Shown here piece by piece: positions 1 to 10,675 of a DNA stretch of 64,000 nucleotides. How positions within the stretch are numbered: position 1 is the stretch's first letter; each line of letters begins with the position of its first letter. The notes under the pieces are model-generated. The model was not told the DNA's origin. It saw only the letters and a list, made by a program, of their open reading frames with translations, and did no database searches. The stretch comes from Dittrichia graveolens (taxonomy: Eukaryota > Streptophyta > Magnoliopsida > Asterales > Asteraceae). The position numbers and the translations under genes are program-made. The stretch lies in contig JARJIL010000006.1 in the NCBI GenBank assembly GCA_038502395.1, positions 43,242,501 through 43,306,500 of the forward strand. Direction: 5' to 3'.

Positions 1-1464
1 GTATTAATTAAATAAAGAAAGAAAAGAAAGAAGAAATATTTAAATCCAGAGGCGGTTTCCTCTGGATAGATTATTATATATATGAGAGTAGTGTCTTTAG
101 TTGACTTACAAAGTCAAGTTGGCAAGAACTAGCAAAACACAAACACACACTTTCTCTCTCGGTTTTGAAGAAGAAAGGAAGAAGTTGCTGTTGTTAATCC
201 AAAGAAGGTTAGTAGTATATATTTAAACATGTTTGAAGATTAGATACATGTTTTGTTATGCCTAGAAACACAAACTCATGTACCATGAAGAACATGAAAA
301 GCTTACTTGAAAGTGGGTTTTGGCATGTTTGGAGTTCTTATATGATAGATGATTAACATAAGTAATAATGTTTTAGGTGAACTTGTTGTATTAGTGAAGC
401 CAAAAACAAATACTTGTACGTTGTAAGTTACTCGGGTGAGTACCTGCTTTCATGAGACTCGGTAGAGTAAGGCTTGTTTGCTAGATGACTACCTGAATGA
501 TTGTACATGATTGTATTATGTATATCTAACTTGTTTTTGCATGTATGCTCAAGAAGGTGAGTGTAAGTCTTAAATGATGTTATGTTACTTGTAAGATGTA
601 TATTAGGTGCATGCCAGCGGGTCCAGACTGGAACCGCTTAGTTAATACATGATGATATGTACGAATGAATAACTGAATGATATTGCATATGAAAAATGAT
701 GAATCCCTATGGGATTATATGTATGTATGTATGTGCACTGTCTGCAGACTATCTGAAGCATGGTTAAGGTTAGTCGGTTGTAACTGAGTCCCATGAGTAC
801 TTTGGGATTTCACGGTGATTCGGGAGGCATCCCGGATCGTAGGTTCTGCAGAACCGCCGTGCCTTAACATGAGTGGTAATCAGCGGGTTGTAGCTGGATA
901 CCAGTGGAGCCTTTGGCTCTGTGAACGATGTTTGGTGGACTGCTTTATGCTCCCCCACCAGCGTGGTTGGTTGTGTCTGATTCCCCAGTCTGAGTTGTTG
1001 CGCCGGATTGATTACCCTGCAACACATGACTCTTGCTGATCTTGTCAGCACACCACAATGTGATATGTTAGAAATGATTAATTACTTATATGTTGCATGA
1101 CTTGCTTTATTGTTTCTTATGATAAGTATGTACTCACTAGCTTTGTTGTTTAGCTAATGGTGCTACGTTGCCCCTTTTTAGGTAAAGACTAGAAGTCCTG
1201 GTGAGGCGGGTGGCTTTTGATGTATATATCCCCTTTGGGTTGGAACACTTTGATTTATTATGTAATATGATACTTATGGTCGGTGTGTATGTTAGGTAAC
1301 ACCAATGTATATTTTGGAAACGATAATGATGAAATTAACAGTTGTTACTTTTAAAAAGAAAATTTCCGCTTCTAAAATTGATGTTTAGAGTTGGTCGAAT
1401 TGATATACTCATAATTAGAGGTTGAATTATCACTAAAGTAGCTGTTTTCGGAAGCAGTGTTACA
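1..1464 (+). repeat. 5' LTR of G1 (left end not seen)
   Basis: The segment is repeated at 17465-19137 with high identity, for example the stretch from the TATG repeats near 720 to the end. It ends in TGTTACA directly before the primer binding site. Compared with the 3' copy it lacks about 507 bp between positions 347 and 348, which in the 3' copy holds the TCGGA/TCCGA array. Short ORFs on both strands here are chance. Confidence 0.85.
74..83 (+). promoter_or_regulatory. TATA box candidate of G1 5' LTR
   Basis: An alternating TA tract (TATATATATG) sits in the first 100 bases of the visible LTR, at the U3/R position expected for the promoter. It is inferred from sequence only. Confidence 0.4.
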
Positions 1465-1467
1465 ATT

Positions 1468-1480
1468 AGGTATCAGAGCC
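1468..1480 (+). other. Primer binding site of G1 (initiator Met tRNA)
   Basis: AGGTATCAGAGCC matches the common plant initiator-Met primer site TGGTATCAGAGCC except for the first base. It lies 4 bases after the LTR end, as expected for minus-strand priming. Confidence 0.85.
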
Positions 1481-1680
1481 TAAGTTTGAGAGAATTTGGT
1501 ACTTGTAAGAGTATTCGATCTCAAACTTGGGCCCGACCATAAATAAGTGTTCGTATGGGGGGGGGTTGAGTGAGAGTGTTATATGAATGTTAAGTATTGT
1601 AAGATAGGTTGTTAGTAAGGTAAGTAAGTGAGATAGAGTGTTAACAGCTCTTTCTCTATTATATAGAAAGTTGAGAAAAG

Positions 1681-2952
1681 ATGTCTGCCGAACGTGGCAA
1701 TACTAAACAAGTTTTAAAGGAAATGGAAGATGAGGCCTCTCATATGCCTCATCAAGCTGAGGATGAGCGTTCTCAGCACAATGCTGGAGGTGGCAGACCT
1801 GAGCCAGATCAGGTTGCTTATATAAGGCACCTGGAAGAAGAGCTGCGAATAGCTAAACAGCTCTTATTGCAGACCACATTGAACAAGCCACACAAGACTT
1901 GTTCTTACAAGAAGTTTCTGTCGTGCAAGCCTCCGACATTTGAGGGGAGTGATAACCCCACAGTTACCATACAGTGGCTCCGGGAAATGGAGCAGGTATT
2001 TGAGTCGTGTGTTTATGAACCGGAGTATTGAGTGAAGTACGCAGTACGTATACGGAAGGGCCGTGCCATCTTCTGGTGGGATACGGTAAAAGCTTCTGTT
2101 GATAAAGGAGTGCTGAGTGCTCTGTCTTGGGAGCAATTCTCTAAGAAACTGTTAAAGAAGTACTGCACCGAGTACGATATGGAGAGAATAGAGAGAGAAT
2201 TTAATAATCTCCAGAAGGGGGATAAGACAACCGAGGAACTCATCACTTCTTTCACCGACAAGATGAGGTTTGTTCCACATCTGATCCCTAATGAGTCCAC
2301 CAAGATAAGAAGGTTTGTGGCGACCTTGCCGTTGGAGTTTCGTCCTCATCTACGAGCAGCTGTTAATCTGGATTGGGCATTCGAAATGGCATGACAAATG
2401 GAAGGAGGCCGTATTCACTGCAAGGGCGAATCTGCCAGTGGGGGGTTTAAAAGAAAGTTTCAGCCATATGATAAATTGGGTCCTTCAAAAGGAAGATCCT
2501 TAGCAGGTGGGAAGACTGAGACTTCACAGAAACCGAGACCTGACACTCCTTGGTGTTCTCAATGTCGTACTTATCATTCTGGTGAGTGTTCGAATGCTAC
2601 CACACGATGCTGGAGGTGCGGGAAGAAGGGCCATGCTAGTACTAAGTGTGGTTTCAAAGAGGATGTCTGCTACCGGTGTCACAAGCCTGGGCACAAGATG
2701 ACTGATTGCCTGGAAAGACAGGGTGCTGGAACCAAAGGGTCTTCTCAGGGCCAGAAGAGAGATGATGCGCCTTGCGCAAAAGGGAGGGCATTCCAGATAA
2801 CTGCGGAAAAGGCCAAAGCAGCAGGGGATGTCATCACGGGTACATTCCTTATTAACTATATCCCTTCCTGTGTGTTATTTGACTATAGAGCTACTTACTC
2901 CTTTGTTTCTGTGGCGTGTCGTAAAAGATTGCAATTACTTGTTGTCCGTTAA
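1681..2952 (+). pseudogene. G1 gag and start of protease, broken
   Basis: One reading frame carries gag, interrupted by TGA at 2029-2031 and TGA at 2392-2394. The middle segment has the retrotransposon gag core (AIFWWDTV, then the stretch ending MRFVPHLIP). The third segment has two zinc knuckles, CWRCGKKGHASTKC and CYRCHKPGHKMTDC, that would bind the element RNA. The protease begins after these, but the active-site triad is DYR instead of D-S/T-G, so it should be inactive. The frame is lost near 2945 and pol continues in another frame. The 1681 start is the first ATG after the leader and begins an acidic coiled segment usual for this family. Confidence 0.85.
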
Positions 2953-3998
2953 CTGAGCCACTTAAAGTAGAGGTTGCCGACGGTAAAGTAGTCTCTGTTA
3001 CAGAGAAAGTTCCTGTCGCTGTGATTTATATTGATGGGAGTAGTATCCCTATTTCCTTTTTCATTATGCCTATTGCGGGCTTCGATGTAGCGATTGGGAT
3101 GGATTGGCTCAGCAGGCACGATGCTGAGAGTCTCTGTTCCAAAAAGATGATTAAGATCCCTCTTTCTGATGGATCTTATGTTGTTGCTCGAGGAGAACGA
3201 CGGGATTTTGATATTCCCATTGTCTCCGTGATTAAAGCTCAGAAGTCTATTTCTAAAGGTTGTGACTCTTATTTAGCATATGTTATTGATGCTACAATGG
3301 AGAAGCAACCAGTCCGAGATATTAGGGTAGTGTCTGATTGCCCTGAGGTATTCCCTGAAGAACTTCCGGGTTTGCCTCTGATTAGAGATGTTGAATATAA
3401 GATTGAGCTTATTCCAGGAGCTACACCTGTGGCTCGATCTCCATATCGTTTTGCTCCTTCTGAAATTAGAGAGATGATGACTCAAATTCAGGTGTTGCTT
3501 GACAAAGGTTTCATTCGTTCGAGTTCCTCGCCGTGGGGAGCTCCTGTATTATTTGTTAAGAAGAAAGATGAAACGATGCGCATGTGTATAGATTACAGGG
3601 AGCTTAACAAGCGAACTGTAAAGAATAAGTATCATCTTCCTCGAATCGATGATCTCTTTGATCAATTGTAGGGAGCTACATGTTTCTCTAAGATTGATCT
3701 TCGGACGGGGTACCATCAAGTACGATTTCATGAAGAAGATATCCCGAAGACTGCTTTCCAAACTCATTACGGTCATTACGAATTTCTGGTTATGCCATTC
3801 GGTTTAACCAATGCCCCTTCCATCTTCATGGATCTAATGAATCGTGTTCGTCGTCCATTTCTTGATAGATCCGTGATTGTATTTACTGATGATATTCTTC
3901 TCTACTCAAAGACGGAAGCTGATCATGAGCTTCATCTTCATCAGGTTCTCGAAACTCTTAAGCGAGAACAACTGTATGCCAAGTTTTCCAAGTGCTGA
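2950..3998 (+). pseudogene. G1 protease end and reverse transcriptase, cut by C1
   Basis: Continues pol in the second frame. The C-terminal half of the aspartic protease is visible (AIGMDWLSRHDA), then the linker (VFPEELPGLP) and the RT palm and fingers (GFIRSSSSPWGAP, MRMCIDYRELNK). The catalytic box reads FTDDILLYSK, so both aspartates of the xxDD motif are present. TAG at 3669-3671 breaks the frame within the conserved DQLQG region. The frame ends at 3998 next to the left LTR of C1, and the remaining RT resumes at 15332. RT copies element RNA to DNA in cytoplasmic particles. Confidence 0.85.
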
Positions 3999-3999
3999 T

Positions 4000-4775
4000 T
4001 GTTAGGAACGTTTATTACCAAAATCAATAACACGAATTATCTTTTGAATTTAAATCAGAGTTATATAAAAGACAATTTTTGAGTTTGATCACAATCAACT
4101 AAGAAGTTGCGGAATCACACTTAATTGATTAATAAAGGTTTTAATCACAAGAACAATTTAATCAACTCAATGAAGTACTTCAAAACACAAGATGTTTATT
4201 AATAACCAAAGATGATTACAATATTCACCTACACCTCCAATCTAACTCTTTTGTTAGACGAAGAACACACTTTGTTCTTAGGTTTCAAAGAAACTTGGAG
4301 GCTAGTACACTTTCTGAAAAGAATAAACAATACGAATGAATGCAAAGTCTGACAGAATTGAATTACAAAAACTATCGATTCTTAACATAATATTCTAATG
4401 AAGTATTTATAAACTCTTGATCTTCCTTGAATAGTTGACAATTGGTTAATCTTCTATCTTGTGAGATAATCTTGATAATCTTCTAATCTTGATAAGATAT
4501 CCTTCAAATCCTTAAAGATAGCAGTTTCCATAAATAGCTTAACAGAAACTGTTTGTTGAATGAGATTCTTCTAACAGTCTTCTCTTTCTTGCCTTTTCAA
4601 CCGTTGTTATAATCATACTAACAGTTCTGAGCTTTTTGTACTAACAGTTGCAACATTTACCACAACTGTTAGTTATAAATCAAAATAACAGTTTTCAACT
4701 GTTTTCTCAAAAACACATTAACAGTTTTACCTTTGCATGTCTAACAGTTTCAATTACTTAGCAAATTTCCCAACA
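4000..4775 (-). repeat. 3' LTR of C1
   Basis: On the plus strand it runs from TGTTAGGAACG to CCCAACA, so in element orientation it starts TGTTGGG and ends CTAACA. It is almost identical to 14565-15331. It holds a TATA box at 4404-4413 and a dense cluster of AACAGTT/AACTGTT motifs at 4520-4755. Confidence 0.95.
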
Positions 4776-4788
4776 ATCTCCCCCTAAC
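4776..4788 (-). other. Polypurine tract of C1
   Basis: On the minus strand GTTAGGGGGAGAT lies directly before the 3' LTR, where the plus-strand DNA primer is made. Confidence 0.85.
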
Positions 4789-4913
4789 TTAAAGTATTGA
4801 ACAATACACTTAAGTTGTTTTATAGGGTTCAACCATAGAAAAATTAACATAAGCAAAGAAAACATGAAGTATGCAAAGTCAAACTATTTCAATCAAAACA
4901 TAAAGAAAGAAAG

Positions 4914-5971
4914 TTATACTTTCTTTGACTGTAAAAATTCCAACCTTTCTTTTAACCTTTGAATAAGATCTTCCTTAACTTTTGAAGGGCCAAAGAACTT
5001 TGCTTTTATCAAATATAAGAGCTTTGTTTTGTTATGCTCTATAAACTCAATATCAAACCATTGAATAATCGCAATTCTCATTACTAGGTGATAATTCCTT
5101 GACTTAGCATACACCTTTACAATACTGATTGGGAATGCTTCCTCAGCTATCAGCATGGGCATAACTTTCAGAGGATCACATATGCTCGTTAAATGCCTCA
5201 TTAGCACTCTGATTTCAATCCCATCAGCTTCTCCATAGTGACTTAAACCATATTCATACATTTCTTGCACATCCCTTCTTGTCACACTTTCCATTAGCTG
5301 CAAAAAGCTAGCATAGCTTTCAATTGGTTCAATTTCTCTCACGATTGTTACCCCTTGCTTTCCTGTTTCAATCCTTAACATTTCAAATCTCCACTCAGTG
5401 ATGTGGGATCTTTTACCTAGTTGAACTTCCACAAGCTTTTCCAATTTCTTTTCAACCTCCACTCTGAGTCTGTCTTGTAAAATTGTTTGAACCATACCAG
5501 CTTTGACCTTTTCTGAAGATTTTTGAATTGTTTGAGACTATTGAGTCTTAATTGTTGGCTTTTTCTTTTCAACCCTTTTTCTCTTAACTCCCTTATCAAC
5601 CTTCTTTCCTCTTTCCTCTTCATCAATTCCTTTGTAAACTTAGCTGCCATCTTTTGAGCTAGTTCTAGATCTCTTTCTTCTTGTTGCTCAATCTCAGCAT
5701 TCAGCCTTTGTGCTAGCTCATGATCATGTTCTTCTTGTTGTTCTTTTGACATTTTGAGCTTTGGAATATTAACCACAATCTCCTTTCCCTTACCTTGCAC
5801 AGGAGGCATCTTTTCATCCTTCTTTGTTTCTACAATCGCAATGCCTTTGAACCCTGGCTTAGGTGCAATTGGCTCTAGCTTTGACACTTTACCATCAAGC
5901 CACCCATCATCTATCTTTTGAGCCATCTTAAATGTGCTGATGTTGAGAGTTTGAGCACCCACTGCAATCAA
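4914..5971 (-). pseudogene. C1 accessory ORF, C-terminal part, frameshifted
   Basis: Two overlapping frames (5417-5971 and 4914-5495) appear to be one protein end split by a frameshift near 5490. The upstream part is rich in K, E, Q and R with repeated ELAQ heptad-like blocks, a likely coiled coil. The downstream part (193 residues) has a mixed globular composition and ends in a charged tail LQSKKV just before the polypurine tract. No catalytic motif, signal peptide or membrane segment is evident, so an envelope role is not supported by sequence. The function is unknown. It continues the frame from 5983-7787 after another shift near 6030. Confidence 0.7.
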
Positions 5972-5982
5972 ATGATCTTGTT

Positions 5983-7290
5983 TTACTTTGGACCATGATT
6001 TAAATACATCTGTTGTTGGATAATCTCCATGATCATCCTATTGATCAAAACTCTATCAAGTGCAGATAATTTATCTTCATCTGATTGAGCACTTTCAGCT
6101 GTTTGTAGTTGTTCTGGAGCAACTATTGTTTGTGGAGTTGCAACTGTTAGAGTATCTGGTGCAGCTATTTGTTTGGATTGCACAACTATTTGTTTACTTT
6201 GCACATTTTGCACTTGCTTCTTTATGATTGGCTTCTCCCCCTTTTTGATTGGAATTGTTTGAGGAGGAGTAGCATGAAACTGTTTAAGCATTTGATCATG
6301 GGCTTGAAGAACATCTGTAGCCTTCTTCAGAGTAGTCGACAAGACTTTGATCTGTTTGTCTTGCTTGATAATAAGCTCATTGTGCTTGGCAAGAAGCTTG
6401 TCTTGTAGGGAGTTTCTCTTTTTAAGATAGAGGTAGGCAGCAAGAAATGGTATAAGTTCTGGATTCGTCAATGCCTTTTGTTTCATACTTCCCTCAATGT
6501 CAGCTAGTGTTGCCACCTCAAACATATCATCGGCAGATAAAACTGGTTGGTCACTCCTAGAAGTTTCCTCACTAGTACCCCTTTGTTCTTGGTACTGGGG
6601 ATTTCCAAAAGCTGTTTGACCAGCCTTTGTTGCCGTGGTTGAGGTCTTACTTATGTTGACACTGCCCTGCTCACCCCTTGCAGATGGAACAGTAGTGTCA
6701 GCCTCAAGAACCACATGATCACTCTCTAATGGAGTGATCACCTCCTCAGTATGCTTGGGAGACAGCACAGTGGGTTCCCTTTGGATATTCTGCACAGGTG
6801 AATGCACATGTGCAGGGCTTACAGTTTGGGTGATAGGGACTGTGGTGGAAGGAGCACCAACCGTTCTCTTTCTCTTTTTGAATGTTATTAGAGAGGGGGC
6901 TTGTGTTGTAGTTTGAGAAATGGTAGCAGAGGGTGATATTTGAGTATCAGGAGCCGTAGGTTCTAGAGTTGGTGGTGTAGCAGTAATTTGGGCTTCATGC
7001 TTAACTCTAGCAGCTCTGTTTCTTGAAAGAAACTCCACCATTGCAGAGAGTGGTGGAGTGATGGCACCAGAAAAATTCTTGCCATTGATCAACAGTTTGC
7101 TCAATGTGGAGGCCACATGAGCAGAGGGAATCAGGACCCTCTTGTGAGTTTGAAGATTTGGCAATAAAGAGTTTAAACAAGTTTGCACAAATCGGGGGTA
7201 CATAAAAAAGAGACCATATTTGGTCCCGAGATGTTTTACCATACCATTAAAAATTAATTTAGAAAATTTGAAGCAATGATTGTTGGCCAA
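5983..7290 (-). pseudogene. C1 accessory ORF, middle part
   Basis: This 435-residue open segment starts with a conserved-looking block (FSKLIFNGMV, then FMYPRFVQ) that I recall from many Asteraceae retroelement proteins, some automatically labelled as longin-like. After about residue 90 it becomes low-complexity, rich in S, T, P and Q. Around residues 290-345 a helical charged stretch (NELIIKQDKQIKVLSTTLKK) looks like a coiled coil. It is joined to 7302-7787 by a single-base loss in a run of A near 7340, and to the C-terminal part by another shift. Its function is unknown. The position after pol is that of the env-like ORF in SIRE-type elements (family knowledge), but no fusion peptide or membrane helix is seen. 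Confidence 0.75.
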
Positions 7291-7301
7291 ACAGATTAAG
7301 G

Positions 7302-7787
7302 CTAAAGCAATGTTACTTCCAAACTCATTCCAACCAGTTTTTTAGGGCTGACACATTGTTGTAGAGTGTGAATAACAAACTTCCAGTGAGCACAAAATTG
7401 CCCCTTGTAGAAGGTACCCTTTCCCCTAGGGCCCTCATACCCCAGCTTAACTAACTCATCGTGCAAGAATTCCAGTGAAACAGAATCAGAATACTCACCC
7501 TCAAGATCATCAAGGTGAAGGTGTTCTCGAATGGTATTCTCAGAGAGTGAAATAGCATGATTATCAACATTTGAAGTGATCCATTGCACTCCATTTACTT
7601 CAGTGATTGTAGCGTTTTTCCAGAATTGATCGAGATGGGAAGTGTAGATGGTTGGATTGATGGTGAGAACAGTGTTGAGGTTTGACAGCATAAGGTAGTC
7701 GATCATGTCATGAAAGACATGCAACTCAACAGGTTTAGAGAGGAAGGCTAGCATGTTGTGTTCCTTGACAAACGGAAGAGGAGCCAT
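7302..7787 (-). pseudogene. C1 accessory ORF, N-terminal part
   Basis: The start at 7787 is convincing. Its ATG lies in a good plant context (GCCATGGCT) and begins the recurrent module with NPTIYTSHLDQFW, then LSENTIREHLHLDD, LGYEG and FYKGQFCAHWKFVIHT. I know this module by eye from accessory proteins of composite-family retroelements. Its function is not established. C3 encodes a divergent relative at 56022-56471 with the same spacing (LQQLW, LSAVRLRNILDLP, LGYNG). The frame breaks after about 148 codons in an A run, and the sense continues in 5983-7290. A TATA-like box lies about 85 bp upstream. Confidence 0.78.
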
Positions 7788-7867
7788 GGCGATTTCAAAG
7801 AGAAAGTCTAGGGTTTAGCGTTCGATTGAAGTTTAGTAAGCGTAATGAAAACTACGAGGAGAGAATG

Positions 7868-8170
7868 ACTTATATATGTAACGCATATTAAATGCAATTC
7901 AAAATGCCTCAGAATATCTGCAAAGACTGAAATACCCTTGCCTAACAGTTGAAGGAAAACTAAGAACTAACGGTCGAGAACTGTTTGGTTAGTGAACTTC
8001 AACTGTACCACTCCCCCTTAAATGAACATGGCTTGCCTAACAGTTGTGAACTCCATGTACTAACAGTTGAGAACTGTTAGTTGCATTTTGCACAACTGTT
8101 CCCTGAACACTTACATAAACAGTTGTTAGACTTAAAGCTAACAGTTTCAAAGTGTTAGTGAGAAAACACA
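7868..8170 (-). promoter_or_regulatory. Spacer between C1 pol and accessory ORF: candidate internal promoter
   Basis: On the minus strand a TATA-like box (TACATATATAA, 7870-7880) precedes the accessory ATG by about 85 bp. Just upstream, 7940-8165 is packed with AACAGTT/AACTGTT motifs, including the perfect hairpin TAACAGTTGAGAACTGTTA at 8061-8079. The C1 LTR has the same arrangement: motif cluster, then TATA box. The motif fits the general plant MYB core CNGTTR. Promoter activity is an inference. Confidence 0.5.
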
Positions 8171-8202
8171 CAAATAACACAGAAAAATAAGCTGACAAAC
8201 CA

Positions 8203-8808
8203 TTATTGTAAGTTAATCATTCCAATGTTTGAGATCAGAAAGTTAAACCTACTCACATCAAATGCTTTAGTGAATAGATCAGCTAACTGATCATCAGTAT
8301 GCACTTTCATAACTTGGATTAACTTTTTCTCATTGCAATCTCAGATGAAGTGAAACCTGATCTCTATGTGCTTTGTTTTTTAATGCTTCACATGATTGTT
8401 AACAATGCTAATAGCACTTGTGTTATCCACATAGATAGGTGTATTCAAGAAAGTCATACCATAATCTAGAAGCTGATTCTGGATCCACAACACTTGAGAA
8501 CAGCAACTTGATGCAGCAATGTATTCAGCCTCAGCTGTTGAAGTTGAAACTGTTGTTTGTTTCTTGCACTGCCAAGATACCAACCTGGAGCCAAATAATT
8601 GACATCCTCTAGAAGTTGATTTCCTATCCACATTAGCTCCACCATAGTCACTATCAGAGTATGGCATCAATTCAAATGGTGAATCCTTAGGATACCAAAG
8701 ACCCTGTTTTTGTTGGCCTTTGAGGTACCTAAAGATCCTCTCTATAGCAAATAGATGTGACATCTTAGGATTGCATTGAAACCTGGCATACACACACACA
8801 GCAAACAT
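8203..8808 (-). pseudogene. C1 RNase H, C-terminal end of pol
   Basis: Copia-type RNase H, which removes the RNA strand of the DNA-RNA hybrid. The sequence shows the usual order: YSDSDYGG, DRKSTSRGCQLFG, TAEAEYIAASSC and YVDNTSAI, including the acidic residues expected in the site. The frame is joined in phase to the RT segment, with a TAA at about 8830. Two further in-frame stops follow 8380, but the usual tail (DDQLADLFTKAF) is still readable down to the natural TAA at 8203-8205. The piece is therefore recognisable but cannot be translated whole. Confidence 0.85.
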
Positions 8809-8832
8809 TATATCTGGTCTAGAAGCAGTTAA

Positions 8833-10659
8833 TTACATTAATGAACCTATCATAGACCTATACAAGTGTATGTCTACATCCTCCCCCTCAGGATCTGCTC
8901 CCAATTGTTTGTGTGTTTCCATTAGAGTACTTGCCAGCTTCACATCTTGATAGCCAAACTTGTCCAAAATGTCTTTGACATACTTTGACTGACTAAGAAA
9001 AATACCGGATGGCTTCTGCTTCACTTGTAATCCCAAGAAAAATATAAGTTCTCCCATGGAACTCATCTGAAATCTCTTATGCAGGATGGCTTCAAACTTC
9101 TTGCAAAGATCGTCATTAGTGGATCCAAAGATTATATCATCAACATAGATTTGCACAAGCAAAATCTCTATTTTAACAATCTTTGTAAACAATGTCTTAT
9201 CAATAGTGCCTCTTTTAAAACCATTCTCAATCAAATAAGATGAAAATGTCTCATACCAAGCTCTAGGAGCCTGATGTAACCCATACAAGGCTTTATCCAA
9301 CCTATATACCCTATCAGGATACTTTGAGTCTTCAAAACCAGGGGGTTGACACACATATACCTCCTCATCAATAGTTCCATAGAGAAAAGCGGATTTGACA
9401 TCCATTTGATATACCTTAAACCCTTTGAAGCTTGCAAAAGCAAGGAACAATCTAATTGCTTCTATTCTTGCTACTGGTGCAAAGACATCATCATAATCTA
9501 TGCCCTCTTCTTGAGTATAACCCTGTGCAACAAGCCTAGCCATATTCTTGATGACTATTCCTCTTTCATCCTTCTTATTTCTGAACACCCACTTGTTGTC
9601 AATTGCTCTTTTGCCTCTTGGAAGTTCAACCAACTTCCAAACTTGCTGAATTTGGAACTGTAAAAGTTCCTCTTGCATTGCTTCTACCCATGAAGGGTCT
9701 TTTAGAGTCTTTACTGCTTTCTTTGGTTCTATCAGAGATAGAAAGCAGGCATTCACATCAAACTGTTCAAGATCCACACCACTATTTTCATTTTGCAGCA
9801 TAGCTCTTGTTCTAATAGGAGTGGTAGGATCACCTATAATCTGCCTTATGGGATGATTCTTGTGAACTCTTGATGTAGGGATGTTTTCTTCAGGCAGTAC
9901 ATCCCCTAAATTTGACATATCAACCTCAGATTCACTTTCATTCCCATAAGAGTTACATACTTGATCTGCAACTGTTTGATGTTCAGATGCATGGTGTTGT
10001 TGAGGAATAGGAGATTCCATGTCCTTTGAAGGTTCAGAATCATCATTCATTTGACTAACAGCATTGGGAGAATTACTTTGAGCCAAGGGAATCACTACAA
10101 AGTCTTCAGGAACTTGGTTTTCACCAACAGTTGTTGGGATTGAACTAACAGTTTCAGAACTGTTTGAAATGTTGGAGACAGTTTGTTGGTCTGAACCAAC
10201 AGCTGTAGGGACACCTGCAACTATTTCTGTAGAAAACTCAAAAGAAAGAGGTTTAGCTAATGCATCAATATCAAATAACCACTCAGGACCATTACCTGCA
10301 ACATTGATCCTATTCTCATTGAAAGACACATTCATACTCTCTTCTATGATCCTAGAAACATTGTTGAAAACTCTATATGCTTTGCTTTGAGTGGAGTATC
10401 CTACAAAAAATCCTTCTTCTGCTTTACTCTCAAACTTGCCTAATTGTGACTTGGTATTAAGGATAGTGCAGGGACATCCAAATGGTTTTAAAAAGTTGAT
10501 CAAAGGCTTTCTTTTAAGAAACAACTCATAAGGAGTTTTCCCTTTGGACTTGACAACTTGTACTCTATTTTGAACATAGCAAGCAGGGTTCACAGCTTCT
10601 GCCCAAAATGTCATTGGGAGCCTAGAATCAGCTAGCATTGATTTAGCAGCCTCTATCAA
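8833..10659 (-). CDS. C1 integrase C-terminus and reverse transcriptase
   Basis: A 608-residue open segment. Residues 1-120 are the end of the integrase (MLADSRLPMTFWAEAV, FFVGYSTQSKAYRVF). Residues 120-320 form a poorly conserved serine-rich linker. Residues 322-560 are the copia RT with WVEAMQEEL, VYQMDVKSAFLYG, LYGLHQAPRAWYE and the catalytic YVDDIIFGS near residue 505. Both catalytic aspartates are present. The first methionine is internal to the polyprotein, because the true frame enters from 10676-11620 through a frameshift near 10670. The segment ends at a TAA that replaces a normally hydrophobic codon before LTASRPD. Confidence 0.9.
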   Translation of the reverse strand: MIEAAKSMLADSRLPMTFWAEAVNPACYVQNRVQVVKSKGKTPYELFLKRKPLINFLKPFGCPCTILNTKSQLGKFESKAEEGFFVGYSTQSKAYRVFNNVSRIIEESMNVSFNENRINVAGNGPEWLFDIDALAKPLSFEFSTEIVAGVPTAVGSDQQTVSNISNSSETVSSIPTTVGENQVPEDFVVIPLAQSNSPNAVSQMNDDSEPSKDMESPIPQQHHASEHQTVADQVCNSYGNESESEVDMSNLGDVLPEENIPTSRVHKNHPIRQIIGDPTTPIRTRAMLQNENSGVDLEQFDVNACFLSLIEPKKAVKTLKDPSWVEAMQEELLQFQIQQVWKLVELPRGKRAIDNKWVFRNKKDERGIVIKNMARLVAQGYTQEEGIDYDDVFAPVARIEAIRLFLAFASFKGFKVYQMDVKSAFLYGTIDEEVYVCQPPGFEDSKYPDRVYRLDKALYGLHQAPRAWYETFSSYLIENGFKRGTIDKTLFTKIVKIEILLVQIYVDDIIFGSTNDDLCKKFEAILHKRFQMSSMGELIFFLGLQVKQKPSGIFLSQSKYVKDILDKFGYQDVKLASTLMETHKQLGADPEGEDVDIHLYRSMIGSLM

Positions 10660-10675
10660 AGTCCTATTCCTTTTC

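Noticed and set aside
815..1051. Overlapping open frames on both strands in the G1 LTR
   Set aside because: They lie in LTR sequence repeated at 18470-18730 with stops, and have no protein features.
4914..7787. Envelope glycoprotein
   Set aside because: No signal peptide, membrane helix or fusion peptide visible; only the position is env-like.
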